From Thermosipho ferrireducens (GTDB lineage Bacteria; Thermotogota; Thermotogae; Thermotogales; Fervidobacteriaceae): DNA of 64,000 nt. Within the stretch, counting starts at the first letter, position 1, and every line of letters starts with the position of its first letter. The notes below the pieces were generated by a model that was not told the DNA's origin, did not search any database, and saw only the letters and a list, made by a program, of their open reading frames with translations. Of this stretch, positions 46,213 to 55,295 are shown one piece after another. The stretch lies in the NCBI RefSeq assembly GCF_017358165.1, contig NZ_CP071446.1, forward strand, positions 992,001 through 1,056,000, read 5' to 3'. The translations under genes and the position numbers were made by a program.

Positions 46213-46488
46213 TTATCCAGCCTTCTTTTTAGTTAAATATACTTTAAATGAAATACCCGTTCTCGTTTCTCCATCAATTTCAACCTCAATAAACCCTGGA
46301 ATTGCATAAAGATCCTTACCATCTTCTGAAAGGAATCTTCTTGCTACTGCCAAGGCTTTAGATGCCTGGTTTACGGCACCTGCTCCTATCGCCTGAAGTT
46401 CAAGTTTTTCGTTTTTTGAAAGTGACCCCACAATAGCCCCCGCAACTTTGTTAGGATTGGATTTTGAACTAACTTTAAGAGTTTCCAT
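46213..46488 (-). CDS. spoVS: Stage V sporulation protein S homologue
   Basis: The 91-residue protein is a clear SpoVS: LKVSSKSNPNKVAGAIVGSL, LQAIGAGAVNQASKALAVAR and a C-terminal TGISFKVYLTKK. In sporulating Firmicutes it affects coat assembly and septation. Non-sporulating lineages, including Thermotogota, also carry it, where the fold resembles the nucleic-acid-binding Alba type. The role here is unknown. A strong promoter lies upstream. Confidence 0.95.
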   Translation of the reverse strand: METLKVSSKSNPNKVAGAIVGSLSKNEKLELQAIGAGAVNQASKALAVARRFLSEDGKDLYAIPGFIEVEIDGETRTGISFKVYLTKKKAG

Positions 46489-46548
46489 AAATCTACCACT
46501 CCTCCTTGATATGATGAATTAGAAAGACTGTTAATTTCCTATGGGTAT

Positions 46549-46576
46549 ATTTTAACATAAAATTACAAAATGTCAA
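46549..46576 (-). promoter_or_regulatory. Putative strong promoter for spoVS
   Basis: On the minus strand a consensus TTGACA (46571-46576) is followed after 16 bases by TAAAAT (46549-46554), about 60 bases before the spoVS ATG. The remaining intergenic sequence to 46696 shows no gene and no clear terminator for polC. Confidence 0.7.
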
Positions 46577-46696
46577 AATTTTAAAAAGAATGTGTAATGA
46601 AATAAGATTCTTGTTAACTAATTTACAAAGTTGACTTCTTAAAATATTTAAATGAAAAGGTAAAAAACAGTGGACACGAAAGCTCTATTAATTAAT

Positions 46697-49600
46697 TTAG
46701 AACAATGTTTGTTGATCTGTTTCTGGTAGATCCTCTAACAGTTTTAATTTTTTCATTGTCTGTAAATGTGCTTTACTTAGTTTTGTTCTTCTTTTTAAAT
46801 CATCTATCGATGTGAAAATTTTTTCTTTTCGAGCATTAATTATTGAAAGTGCAACATTATCTCCTATTCCAGGTATTCTATTTAATGGTATTCGTAATTT
46901 TTTGTTTTCTATAATAAATTTTTTATAATCACTTTTTATAATATCTGGTGGTAAAAACGAGAATCCTCTCAAATACATCTCCAGAGCAGCTTCTAAAACT
47001 TTTTCTTCGCTCTTTTCTTTAACGTCTTTTTTCAGTTGAGATTTTAGTTCGACTAATCGTTTTTTTATGTGGGTTGGACCTCTTAAAATTAGTTCAGTGT
47101 TAAACTCGTCACCTTTTATTGAAAAAAAGGCAGCATAGTAAGCTAAAGGATAATGAACTTTGAAATAAGCTATTCTAAAAGCCATGCTTACATATGCAAC
47201 TGCATGGGCTTTAGGGAATAAATATTTAATTTTTTTACAGGAATTTATGAACCATTCAGGAACTTTGTGTTTTTTCATTAATTTTTCTTCGTCTTCTGTT
47301 ATTCCTTTCCCTTTTCTTACTTTTTCCATGATCTTGAAAGAAGTTGATTCATCAATTCCGTGGTGGATAAGATAGTTCATAATGTCATCACGGCAGGATA
47401 TAACCTCTTTTAATGTTGCTTTCTTTGAACGTATAATTTCCTGGGCGTTGTTGAGCCAGACGTCAGTACCGTGAGAAAGCCCGGAAATTCTCACTAATTC
47501 TGAAAATGTTTTGGGCCGAGTTTCTTTTAACATCTCTTGAACAAAACTTGTTCCAAATTCTGGTATTCCAATTGTACCAACGTCCGTTCCTAAATCTGAT
47601 GGTTTGATCTTTAATGGTTGAAGAGAGGAGAAAATTTTCAGTGTTTTTCTATCATCCATTGGGATAGTAGTCGGATCTATTCCTGTGTATTCCTTTAGTA
47701 ATTTAAGCATAGTTGGATCATCGTGACCAAGCGCATCTAACTTTACTAAATCATCATGGATAGATTCGTAAGCAAAATGTGTTGTACACATTTCAGAATC
47801 TTTTTTATTAGCAGGATATTGTATAGGAGTAAAATCGTATACAGATTTATCTTTTGGAACTATCATTAATCCACCTGGATGCTGCCCTGTTGTTCTTTTT
47901 ACTCCTGTGACCATATTGGCAAGTCTACGCATTTCTGCTTTGTTTATTTTTTCTCCGGTTAATTCCGCATAAGATTTTACATAGCCGATAGCACTTCTTT
48001 CCGCAATGGTGCTTATTGTACCTGCTCTGTAAACATTGTCTTTTCCAAATAATTCAACAATGTATTTATGAGCCTTATCCTGATATTCACCGGAAAAATT
48101 TAGGTCTATGTCAGGAATTTTATCTCCGTGGAATCCCATGAAGACCTCAAAAGGTATATCTTGACCAAGTTTTGAAAGGTTAGTGCCACAATTTGGGCAT
48201 TTTTTATCTGGCAAGTCATAGCCAGAACCAACATCTTCAAAAAACTCTATATATTTGCAATTTTTGCAGAGATAATGTGGTGGAAGCGGATTTACTTCAG
48301 TTATTCCCATTAAGTAGGCAACAAAAGACGAACCAACAGAACCTCTTGAACCAACGACGTATCCATCTTCGTTTGCTTTTTTAACTATTAGATGGGCAAT
48401 TTCGTAAAGAACAGCATAGCCGTGATCTATTATGCTTTTAAGTTCTTTTTCCAGTCTCTCCTTGATTTTTTCAGGCAAAGGCTTACCGTAAATCTCTATG
48501 GCTTTTTGGTATGATAACCTTTTTACTTTTTCATCAGCTCCTTCGATGATGGGGGGATTTAACTGTTTCTTTACAGGAGTAATATTTTCAATCATTTCAT
48601 TTATTATCTCAGGATTTTTTATGACTACTTCTTCAGCTATTTCTTCACTTTCAAATATTTCAAACGCTGCGTCTATCATTTCTTCGGTGGTTCTGAGGAA
48701 ATAATTTGAATTTTTGTCTTTAAGATCTTCATCATTCGGCTTGTCGCTTTCTTTGGGAGATAAAAGAACATGCCGTCCTTTTATATCTTCGGGATCTATG
48801 TAGTGAACATTTCCAGCCATTACAACGGGTAAATTTAACCGCTTTGCCAAATTATACAGTCTTTTATAGACTTCTTTTGCTTGCTCTCTATCAATAGTTG
48901 AAATTGTATCTAAAGGAAATATTTCAACATAGTTGTAATCTTTGAGTATTTCTATTATTTCTTCATCAGTAGCAGAACCTGTTAAACTTTTAAATACTTC
49001 GCCATTTTCACAACCTGTTCCAAATAATAGACCGTCTTTATATTTTTTCAAAACATTTTTTGGAACGAAAGGAACGTATTTAAAGTATTTAATATGTGCA
49101 TCGGAAACTAAATGGTAAAGATTTTTGAGCCCTTTTTTATTTTGAACAAGAATGGTTATATGATTAAAAACGTGTTTTGTTCTGATGTTTGATATCCTTT
49201 GCTTATTTTTTAGATTATTTAGTTGTCTAATAGTTTTTATACCTCGTTTAATGGCTAAATCAAGTAACTTATTGAATATTTCTGCTGTGACAGTAGCATC
49301 TTCCAGAGCTCTGTGATGCTTAAATGACCCTACATTGAAATATTCAACCAGTTTATCGAGGCCAAATGATTTAATTTTGTTTTTCAACAATGCCCGAGCA
49401 AGTTTCAAAGTATCAATATAAACGTAGTAGAATTCTTTGTGAAAAAGCTTTCTATACCATTCACGTACAAATCCATAATCGAATTCTGCGTTGTGCGCAA
49501 CAAGTACGGTACCTTCGATGAACCGTAAAAACTCTGGAAAAACTTCCTGAATAGAGCGTTCATTTTCAAGCATTTCATTTGTTATTCCAGTTAGTTTTTT

Positions 49601-50833
49601 TGTAAAGTCACTTATCTTTTTTGAAGGTTTTATTAAAGCGCTAAATTTATCTATAATTTTTCCATTTTTATATTTTACAGCACCTATTTCTATTATTTCA
49701 TCAAATTTAGCGTTTGTTCCAGTAGTTTCCAGATCGAATACTGTGAAAGTAATATTTTCGAATTCTTCTTCGAAATCAAGATTTTTTACTATATCTCCTT
49801 CTTCATTTAAAACATACATCTCTGTTCCAAAAATTGGCTTTATTCCAGCTGCTGTTGCTTTTTCAAAAAGGTATGGGATTGCCTGAACATTTCCATGATC
49901 AGTTATGGCAATTGCTTTCCATCCCCATTGGGCTGCTTTTTTAACATAGTCTGAAATATCCAGAATAGCGTCAAGATCGCTCATTTTCGAATGGGCATGT
50001 AATTCTATCCGTTTGACCGGGTATTTATCTATTCTTTCTGGAGGTGAGTCATCTATAAAGGCCTCTTTTATTTGAAAATACATTTCTCCATTTTTGTCTG
50101 TGTTTATAGTTCCTTTAAAGAAGTACCATTTGTTCTGTTCTAATAGCTCAAGCAACTTTATTGCATTTTTATCAAATGCTTTTGCAACTATAGAATTTTT
50201 TTTATCTGTTATATAAACAGTGAGAACAGTTTTTCCATATTCAGACACTTCAATGTTAAAAACTTTTCCTTGCAATAGTATATTTTTGACGGAAAAGTCA
50301 ATGTTTGAAGGGGTATAATATTTAACTTCTTTTTTGTTCAATTTTGGCAAAACATTACCTGTGATTTTCGGGGCCTCGATACTTGCAGAAGGTAATATAG
50401 CTTTTTCTTTTTGTTCCTCGATTTCTATTAACACTTCTTTTCTTAATTTATTATTTATACTGGGTAGTTTTTGTTTTATAATTGCGGCGGAAAATTCACT
50501 GAAAGTTTTAATTATTATTTTCGATTCGTAAATTTCTATATCTTTCACATATGGAACGTTTCCATTCAAAAGTTTTAAAAGTTCATTCTTTAGCGTTTCA
50601 GAATTGTGATTTATATTTTCAATATTTGTTTTTACTTTAAAAAATTCTGACAGCTTGTTTTCCAGAAATTCTATTTTCTTATGATCTGATTCAGTCACAT
50701 CGACGAAAAAATAAAGGGTACGTTTCCGTGAATCGTAGAGAACTTCGTTGATTGTTCCAGATATGTTTTTTAAATCAAATTTTTGTGCAACGTGAGAAAT
50801 AGGTACTTTTAAATTTTTAAAGCGGTATTTCAT
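46697..50833 (-). CDS. polC: DNA polymerase III alpha subunit, PolC type
   Basis: PolC is the replicative polymerase of low-GC Gram-positives and Thermotogota, with its own proofreading exonuclease. The 1378-residue protein has an N-terminal domain (1-180), an OB fold (about 185-270) and a PHP domain starting at [13 protein letters not shown] (about 278). The exonuclease is inserted in the PHP domain (about 362-530, [14 protein letters not shown] and [13 protein letters not shown]). The polymerase core has a four-cysteine zinc knot (CKNCKY, CPNCG), the catalytic [10 protein letters not shown] and a tandem HhH near the C-terminus. It overlaps ruvC by 4 bases. Confidence 0.97.
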   Translation of the reverse strand: MKYRFKNLKVPISHVAQKFDLKNISGTINEVLYDSRKRTLYFFVDVTESDHKKIEFLENKLSEFFKVKTNIENINHNSETLKNELLKLLNGNVPYVKDIEIYESKIIIKTFSEFSAAIIKQKLPSINNKLRKEVLIEIEEQKEKAILPSASIEAPKITGNVLPKLNKKEVKYYTPSNIDFSVKNILLQGKVFNIEVSEYGKTVLTVYITDKKNSIVAKAFDKNAIKLLELLEQNKWYFFKGTINTDKNGEMYFQIKEAFIDDSPPERIDKYPVKRIELHAHSKMSDLDAILDISDYVKKAAQWGWKAIAITDHGNVQAIPYLFEKATAAGIKPIFGTEMYVLNEEGDIVKNLDFEEEFENITFTVFDLETTGTNAKFDEIIEIGAVKYKNGKIIDKFSALIKPSKKISDFTKKLTGITNEMLENERSIQEVFPEFLRFIEGTVLVAHNAEFDYGFVREWYRKLFHKEFYYVYIDTLKLARALLKNKIKSFGLDKLVEYFNVGSFKHHRALEDATVTAEIFNKLLDLAIKRGIKTIRQLNNLKNKQRISNIRTKHVFNHITILVQNKKGLKNLYHLVSDAHIKYFKYVPFVPKNVLKKYKDGLLFGTGCENGEVFKSLTGSATDEEIIEILKDYNYVEIFPLDTISTIDREQAKEVYKRLYNLAKRLNLPVVMAGNVHYIDPEDIKGRHVLLSPKESDKPNDEDLKDKNSNYFLRTTEEMIDAAFEIFESEEIAEEVVIKNPEIINEMIENITPVKKQLNPPIIEGADEKVKRLSYQKAIEIYGKPLPEKIKERLEKELKSIIDHGYAVLYEIAHLIVKKANEDGYVVGSRGSVGSSFVAYLMGITEVNPLPPHYLCKNCKYIEFFEDVGSGYDLPDKKCPNCGTNLSKLGQDIPFEVFMGFHGDKIPDIDLNFSGEYQDKAHKYIVELFGKDNVYRAGTISTIAERSAIGYVKSYAELTGEKINKAEMRRLANMVTGVKRTTGQHPGGLMIVPKDKSVYDFTPIQYPANKKDSEMCTTHFAYESIHDDLVKLDALGHDDPTMLKLLKEYTGIDPTTIPMDDRKTLKIFSSLQPLKIKPSDLGTDVGTIGIPEFGTSFVQEMLKETRPKTFSELVRISGLSHGTDVWLNNAQEIIRSKKATLKEVISCRDDIMNYLIHHGIDESTSFKIMEKVRKGKGITEDEEKLMKKHKVPEWFINSCKKIKYLFPKAHAVAYVSMAFRIAYFKVHYPLAYYAAFFSIKGDEFNTELILRGPTHIKKRLVELKSQLKKDVKEKSEEKVLEAALEMYLRGFSFLPPDIIKSDYKKFIIENKKLRIPLNRIPGIGDNVALSIINARKEKIFTSIDDLKRRTKLSKAHLQTMKKLKLLEDLPETDQQTLF

Positions 50834-51309
50834 TTAGTTATTCCTCCTTCAACCGCGATACACCACGCTACTGCTAAAGCATCTGCAGCGTCATCTGGCT
50901 GTGGAATTTCATCGAGATTTAAAAGTATTTTCATCATTTTCTGGACTTGCTTTTTGTCTGCTCTCCCGTAACCAGTAACATTGTTTTTTACTTGATAAGG
51001 AGTAAATTCTTTTAAAGGTATTTTGTTTTGAGCAAGTGCAAGAAGTACAACTCCGCGTGCTTCTCCGACGTGTATGGCGGTTGTTACATTCCTATAAAAA
51101 AACAACTTTTCCATTGCGCATACATCTGGAGAATGTTTTTTTATTATATCTAATAATCTGTTATAAATAAGTTCCATTCGCCTGGGAACGGAGAAATTTT
51201 TGGGGGTTGTTATTACACCATGTTCAACATGTCTTATTTTATTTTTTATGACTTCAAGGATTCCGAAACCTAATATTCCATAGCCTGGATCTATGCCTAA
51301 TATTTTCAT
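50830..51309 (-). CDS. ruvC: Holliday junction resolvase RuvC
   Basis: RuvC cuts Holliday junctions in recombination and repair. The 159-residue protein has the catalytic acidic residues in [13 protein letters not shown] (Asp), [10 protein letters not shown] (Glu) and the C-terminal [12 protein letters not shown] pair, plus the [18 protein letters not shown] helix that contacts DNA. The ATG at 51309 follows TTGGAGGCC. It is co-translated with polC (ATGA overlap), an unusual replication-recombination pairing. Confidence 0.95.
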   Translation of the reverse strand: MKILGIDPGYGILGFGILEVIKNKIRHVEHGVITTPKNFSVPRRMELIYNRLLDIIKKHSPDVCAMEKLFFYRNVTTAIHVGEARGVVLLALAQNKIPLKEFTPYQVKNNVTGYGRADKKQVQKMMKILLNLDEIPQPDDAADALAVAWCIAVEGGITK

Positions 51310-51421
51310 AAAAAGAGGCCTCCAAGAACAAATTATACATTTTTTGTATTACTTGCTCTTTAAGATTAAACAAAAATTCCATAGTTTTTTATAGTAAATG
51401 TTTTCAAATGTCTAATTCATG

Positions 51422-52534
51422 CTATTTTTGAATTTTGACAGTAAGTAAATGGTAGGTTATTAATACAATTATAGCGGAAAAACTGGCCGAGAGCATCATA
51501 AACATAACGTTGTTTCCAAAAATAGCAGAATATCCACTGGAGAGGAAACTTCCAATTGCCCATGAAAACCCCATGGATATTGAGGAAGCGAGTGCTTTTT
51601 TTCCTGGAAGGAGCTTTTGAGCAGCTACAATGTTCGATGACATTGTGAAAAAGCTAAAACCGTCGTAAAGTATGAACATTAACACTTTTACAGAAATTTG
51701 GGGTATGAACACAAAGGATAAACCCGAGACTGCCATGCCAACTAATCCTATACTGTTTGTAAGCTTTTCATTAGTTTTTTCCAGAACCATGGTTCCAAGA
51801 TAGTTTGTTATGACACCAAAGATCATTCCCATCGTTAGAACAGAGCCGCCTATTACTAGAGATTTACTTACTTCGTTCATGTAGATAGGTATATAAGTGT
51901 GAAAGACATCCATAGAAAAGCTTCTTCCAGTAACAAGTGCAAAAATTGGCAGCAATTTAAACAAATCTCCTTTTATTGAAAGCTTTTTATGCTTTAAATT
52001 ATGCTCTTTTTTGTATTTTAAAAGTTTCCCTGAAAAAAGCAATGTTATAAAAATAAGAGGAATTGTTACAAAATAGAGTTCTGTTATATTAGCATATTTT
52101 ACATAAGATGTTATAAATACCGGTCCAAGTGCGGCGCCAAATGTACCAGCTATTGAAAAGAAAGCGACATTTTTTCCTTTGTTGTGTCTACCAGCAAAGC
52201 CAGCACTGACAGGGTGAAAAGCTGAATTTAATAGACGGACTATGGTAATTATAAGAAATGTTAGAAAAAATGAATTAAATATTCCAAGAAAGCTGATAAA
52301 AATTAATTCAAGAACTACTATGAAAACGATATATAATCCATCACGTGATTTTTTATCAAAGTAAGCCCCAAAAAAAATCTGTACAAGGGAAGTTATTCCA
52401 CCTAAGAGTGCAATTAAACTGGCAAAAGTTTTATTGTCCAGGCCAAATTTTTCAATAAAATACGGGGCTAATGGTTTTGCAAATGCGTTGGTGAAATCTG
52501 CTATAAAGTGATAAAAAGCGGTGGAAAGTTCCAT
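51422..52534 (-). CDS. Major facilitator superfamily transporter
   Basis: The 370-residue protein has about 11-12 membrane helices in two halves separated by a charged loop (KYKKEHNLKHKKLSIKG, about 173-189). FGAYFDKKSRDG between helices 2 and 3 is a variant of the MFS motif A. The layout resembles Fsr/fosmidomycin-resistance-type or sugar efflux permeases, but the substrate cannot be assigned. The ATG follows AAAGGGTGAT. It has its own strong promoter. Confidence 0.83.
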   Translation of the reverse strand: MELSTAFYHFIADFTNAFAKPLAPYFIEKFGLDNKTFASLIALLGGITSLVQIFFGAYFDKKSRDGLYIVFIVVLELIFISFLGIFNSFFLTFLIITIVRLLNSAFHPVSAGFAGRHNKGKNVAFFSIAGTFGAALGPVFITSYVKYANITELYFVTIPLIFITLLFSGKLLKYKKEHNLKHKKLSIKGDLFKLLPIFALVTGRSFSMDVFHTYIPIYMNEVSKSLVIGGSVLTMGMIFGVITNYLGTMVLEKTNEKLTNSIGLVGMAVSGLSFVFIPQISVKVLMFILYDGFSFFTMSSNIVAAQKLLPGKKALASSISMGFSWAIGSFLSSGYSAIFGNNVMFMMLSASFSAIIVLITYHLLTVKIQK

Positions 52535-52571
52535 ACAAAATCACCCTTTCGATAATTTCGTACTACGAACA

Positions 52572-52600
52572 ATTATAGCAATTTTCTTCAAAAATGTCTA
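52572..52600 (-). promoter_or_regulatory. Putative promoter for MFS transporter
   Basis: On the minus strand TAGACA (52595-52600), a 17-base spacer ending TGC, and TATAAT (52572-52577) give a near-consensus extended -10 promoter 37 bases before the MFS ATG. Confidence 0.7.
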
Positions 52601-52786
52601 TGTATAAAAATAGGAAAATTTTGAAATTAATAGATTTAAGTGTAAAATATGATAAAGCAAAGTATGAATTTGCAAATAAAAAGCTTCAAAAAAATTATCA
52701 TAATTGGGAATGTAGAAAATAGAAAATGTAATTTCAGGGGCTGATGTTTTGATTTTAGAAAAATAACATTAACAAAAATTTTTCAT

Positions 52787-52811
52787 TATAATGAAAGTAA
52801 AATGGTAAAAT
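52787..52811 (+). promoter_or_regulatory. Putative -10 elements for rplU operon
   Basis: TATAAT (52787-52792) and TGG-TAAAAT (52806-52811) are two candidate -10 elements just upstream of the rplU leader. The -35 regions are poor. The rest of the 52535-52909 gap between MFS and rplU holds the MFS promoter and the structured leader; I find no convincing gene there. Confidence 0.45.
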
Positions 52812-52827
52812 ACTAAGGGTTAATGTG

Positions 52828-52873
52828 CGCCTGGGACGTGTTAAAAACGCCAAAAAGGCTACATGTTCCAGCG
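52828..52873 (+). ncRNA. Structured leader of rplU, L21-leader-like
   Basis: A 10-base stem (TGGGACGTGT at 52832-52841 with ACATGTTCCA at 52861-52870, two G-U pairs) is extended by CGC/GCG across one bulged C. It encloses a small GCC-AAAAA-GGC hairpin (52849-52859). The element ends 22 bases before the GGAGGTGG site of rplU. L21 leaders that bind L21 and repress the operon are known in Firmicutes. The placement suggests the same role here, but I cannot match the consensus without a covariance search. Confidence 0.55.
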
Positions 52874-52909
52874 GTTGTTTATTTCAAAATCTACGAGGAG
52901 GTGGAGTTA

Positions 52910-53230
52910 GTGTACGCGATTGTGGAAAGCGGTGGCAAACAGTATCGAGTTGAGCCAGGAAAAGTATTTTTTACAGAAAGACTTGTTGGAAAGTCAGAAG
53001 GTGAAACGGTTACTTTTGACAGAGTGTTGATGGTGAAAACAGATGACGGAAAAACCCTGGTAGGAAAACCTTACCTGGATAATGTTGAGATTGTTGGATC
53101 TGTTATAGAACATGGCAGAGCCAGGAAGGTTATTGTTATGAAATATAGGCCAAGAAAGAATTACAGACGAAACCTGGGGCATCGTCAGTGGTATACAGCA
53201 GTGAAAGTGGAGAAGATTGAAATAAAATGA
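52910..53230 (+). CDS. rplU: 50S ribosomal protein L21
   Basis: L21 binds 23S rRNA in the large subunit. The 106-residue protein starts [17 protein letters not shown] and contains the family C-terminal [19 protein letters not shown]. An in-frame extension upstream (52823) corresponds to the leader RNA and is not protein. I set the start at GTG 52910 behind GAGGAGGTGG. It is the first gene of the cluster that runs to rpsI and overlaps prp by 4 bases. Confidence 0.97.
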   Translation: MYAIVESGGKQYRVEPGKVFFTERLVGKSEGETVTFDRVLMVKTDDGKTLVGKPYLDNVEIVGSVIEHGRARKVIVMKYRPRKNYRRNLGHRQWYTAVKVEKIEIK

Positions 53231-53535
53231 TAAAGTGTGTATTTGTAAAACGTGGGTTTTTTGAAAAGTTTGAAATAACGGGGCATTCTTTGTATGCTAA
53301 AAAAGGAGAAGATATAGTTTGTGCAGCGGTTAGTACAGTTGTACAGCATACCGCAAGATTTTTGAAAAAAAATGGAGCTAAAGTCAAAGTTGATGAGGGA
53401 TATTTATTGGTAAAAGATATAGTTAACAATGAAATATCGCAGATATTTGTTGAAGAACTTTTTCAAACGTTGCAGGATTTACAGTCTCAATATCCAAAAT
53501 ATGTTAAGGTGGAGGTGAAGCATAATGAGAATTAA
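53227..53535 (+). CDS. prp: Ribosomal-processing cysteine protease Prp
   Basis: Prp removes the N-terminal extension of ribosomal protein L27 in bacteria that make L27 as a precursor. The 102-residue protein has the catalytic histidine in [12 protein letters not shown] and the catalytic cysteine in [12 protein letters not shown], with the correct spacing. It sits between rplU and rpmA, the normal position. The ATG overlaps the rplU stop (ATGA), and its end overlaps rpmA by 11 bases. The substrate extension is visible in rpmA. Confidence 0.95.
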   Translation: MIKCVFVKRGFFEKFEITGHSLYAKKGEDIVCAAVSTVVQHTARFLKKNGAKVKVDEGYLLVKDIVNNEISQIFVEELFQTLQDLQSQYPKYVKVEVKHNEN

Positions 53536-53788
53536 TATACAGTTGTTTGCTAAAAGCAGTAGTGCAAGAAATGGAAGAGATAGTAATCCCAAATTTCTTG
53601 GTGTAAAACGACATGATGGCCAAAAAGTATTGGCGGGTAACATAATAGTCAGACAGAGAGGAACAAAATTTTGGCCTGGAAAAAATGTTGGAATGGGAAG
53701 GGATTTCACACTTTTTGCTTTAAAGAATGGCGTTGTGAGATTTGAGGTTAGAAACAATAAGAAATTTGTGAATGTTTATGAAGAATAA
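53525..53788 (+). CDS. rpmA: 50S ribosomal protein L27 with cleavable N-terminus
   Basis: L27 reaches the peptidyl-transferase centre with its N-terminal tail. The 87-residue protein starts [12 protein letters not shown], an extension resembling the Firmicute precursor with the N-x-Q-F/L-F-A site cut by Prp, followed by the mature [18 protein letters not shown]. The rest ([27 protein letters not shown]) is standard L27. The nearby prp supports processing. The ATG overlaps prp by 11 bases. Confidence 0.97.
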   Translation: MRINIQLFAKSSSARNGRDSNPKFLGVKRHDGQKVLAGNIIVRQRGTKFWPGKNVGMGRDFTLFALKNGVVRFEVRNNKKFVNVYEE

Positions 53789-53802
53789 TCAGGAGTGGAA
53801 TT

Positions 53803-54336
53803 ATGTCTAATGCCAAAAGAGTTGCAATTGTTGGTGTGTTTTCCGCTTTAGCATTTGTAATAATGTTTGTGGAGTTTCCCATTTTCCCAGCGGTAAATTT
53901 TTTAAAGTATGATCCAAGTGATATATTAGCTTTGCTTATATCTTTTATATATTCTCCGATTATGGGGATTCTGGTTTTAGCTATAAAAGATATTCTGTTT
54001 TATATTTTTAAGTCTGGCGATATAGTAGGAATTGCAATGAATTTTGTGGCTGGTTTTCTTTTTGTATACCCAACAGCGCTTATATATTCCAGAAAAGGAA
54101 GAATGAGGGAAATATTGGGTTATGTAGTTGGTATCACAGCAGCAACAGGCGGGATGGCGCTTTTAAATATTTTAGTTGTGCCGTTGTACTGGAAAGTACC
54201 TTTAAGTACAGTTTTTGCGCTTTTACCATGGATTATTGGGTTTAATGCTATTAAGTTCACCATAGATTCGGTTGTAAATTATATTATTCATGGAAGAGTT
54301 GCAAAAATATTGGAACCAAATAAGGAGAGATTATAA
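53803..54336 (+). CDS. ribU: Riboflavin ECF transporter substrate-binding subunit
   Basis: RibU is the membrane S-component that binds riboflavin for import by the ECF module (EcfA, EcfA', EcfT). The 177-residue protein has about six helices, the N-terminal RVAIVGVFSALAFVIMFVE with a small-residue helix for docking, and LKYDPSDILALL as in riboflavin S-components. The ATG follows AGGAGTGG. No FMN riboswitch precedes it; it lies inside a ribosomal protein operon. The energising ECF genes are not in the window. Confidence 0.9.
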   Translation: MSNAKRVAIVGVFSALAFVIMFVEFPIFPAVNFLKYDPSDILALLISFIYSPIMGILVLAIKDILFYIFKSGDIVGIAMNFVAGFLFVYPTALIYSRKGRMREILGYVVGITAATGGMALLNILVVPLYWKVPLSTVFALLPWIIGFNAIKFTIDSVVNYIIHGRVAKILEPNKERL

Positions 54337-54352
54337 GGAGGGAGGAATAAAA

Positions 54353-54802
54353 ATGGCAAGGCAATTGCCTATACAAAAGACAACTTTATTAAAAAAGGAA
54401 AACGTGCAAAGGAAATGGTATGTGATAGATGTTGCAAATCAATCTCTGGGAAGAATTGCAACAAGAATAGCATTGGTTCTAATGGGAAAGAATGATCCAA
54501 ATTGGACACCACACATAGATTGTGGGAATTTTGTGATAGTTGTAAATGCAGATAAAGTTAAATTGACAGGAAAAAAGATAGATCAGAAAAAGTATTACAG
54601 GCATTCTGGATATCCTGGTGGAATCAAAGAATTTACAGCAAGACAAATTTTACAGAAACATCCAGAAAGACTTATAGAACTTGCCGTTAAAAGAATGCTT
54701 CCAAAAACTGTTCTCGGGAGAAGAGCCTTGAGAAGATTGAAAGTTTACGCAGGAAGTGAGCATCCGCATAGTGCACAAAAACCGGAAGTCTTGAATTTTT
54801 AA
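54353..54802 (+). CDS. rplM: 50S ribosomal protein L13
   Basis: L13 is an early-assembling large-subunit protein. The 149-residue protein has KWYVIDVANQSLGRIATRIA, LTGKKIDQKKYYRHSGYPGG, noted in parts, and AVKRMLPKTVLGRRALRRLKVYAG. I set the start at the ATG at 54353 after AAGGAGGGAGG; the in-frame upstream codons overlap ribU. It pairs with rpsI as in nearly all bacteria. Confidence 0.97.
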   Translation: MARQLPIQKTTLLKKENVQRKWYVIDVANQSLGRIATRIALVLMGKNDPNWTPHIDCGNFVIVVNADKVKLTGKKIDQKKYYRHSGYPGGIKEFTARQILQKHPERLIELAVKRMLPKTVLGRRALRRLKVYAGSEHPHSAQKPEVLNF

Positions 54803-54818
54803 TTGAGGAGGGGTAAGA

Positions 54819-55217
54819 ATGGCAAATTATTACTACGGAACCGGGAGAAGAAAAACATCCGTGGCAAGGGTTTATTTAAAAGAAGGTAATGGAAAAGTAA
54901 TAGTTAACGATAAAGAATATGAGGATTTAAATGGATACCTGAATAATTCTGTATGGACTTTACATGCAATGGAACCTTTGAAAGTTGTTGGTCTGGAAGG
55001 AAAGTTTGATATGGTTATCAGAGTTTCCGGCGGTGGAAAATCCGGACAATCCGGAGCAATTCGCCTGGGAATAGCAAGAGCTCTTCTTCAGTATGATGCA
55101 GAACTTAAAGTTAAGTTAAAAGAAAAAGGATTGCTCACAAGAGACCCAAGAATGGTAGAAAGGAAAAAATACGGTCTTAGAAAAGCCAGAAGAGCTCCAC
55201 AATTTTCGAAACGTTAA
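54819..55217 (+). CDS. rpsI: 30S ribosomal protein S9
   Basis: S9 binds 16S rRNA near the P-site, its C-terminal tail contacting tRNA. The 132-residue protein starts with [21 protein letters not shown] and has [21 protein letters not shown] and the C-terminal [18 protein letters not shown]. The usual terminal lysine-arginine is present. The ATG follows GAGGAGGGG. A terminator lies 30 bases downstream, before dnaG. Confidence 0.98.
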   Translation: MANYYYGTGRRKTSVARVYLKEGNGKVIVNDKEYEDLNGYLNNSVWTLHAMEPLKVVGLEGKFDMVIRVSGGGKSGQSGAIRLGIARALLQYDAELKVKLKEKGLLTRDPRMVERKKYGLRKARRAPQFSKR

Positions 55218-55246
55218 TGTTTTAGGAGAAAAGTTAGAATATATAT

Positions 55247-55277
55247 TGTGGCAGCGATTGCTGCCACAGATTTGTTT
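55247..55277 (+). terminator. Rho-independent terminator between rpsI and dnaG
   Basis: A perfect 9-base stem TGTGGCAGC / GCTGCCACA with a 4-base loop (55247-55268) is followed by GATTTG and six Ts. It lies between the rpsI stop and the dnaG ATG. No separate promoter for dnaG is evident, so it may be a partial terminator setting the ratio of ribosomal protein to primase and sigma mRNA. Confidence 0.8.
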
Positions 55278-55295
55278 TTTAATCGAGGTGTTGAA

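Noticed and set aside
52594-52722. A 42-codon plus-strand frame in the gap between the MFS gene and rplU.
   Set aside because: Its ATG abuts the -35 element of the divergent MFS promoter, it has no ribosome-binding site, and its lysine-rich composition fits random AT-rich sequence.
52823-52909. An in-frame N-terminal extension of rplU.
   Set aside because: L21 proteins begin at [14 protein letters not shown]. The upstream bases form a stem structure and the strong ribosome-binding site is just before 52910.
53789-53802. A possible FMN riboswitch before ribU.
   Set aside because: The gap between rpmA and ribU is only 14 bases, too short for one.
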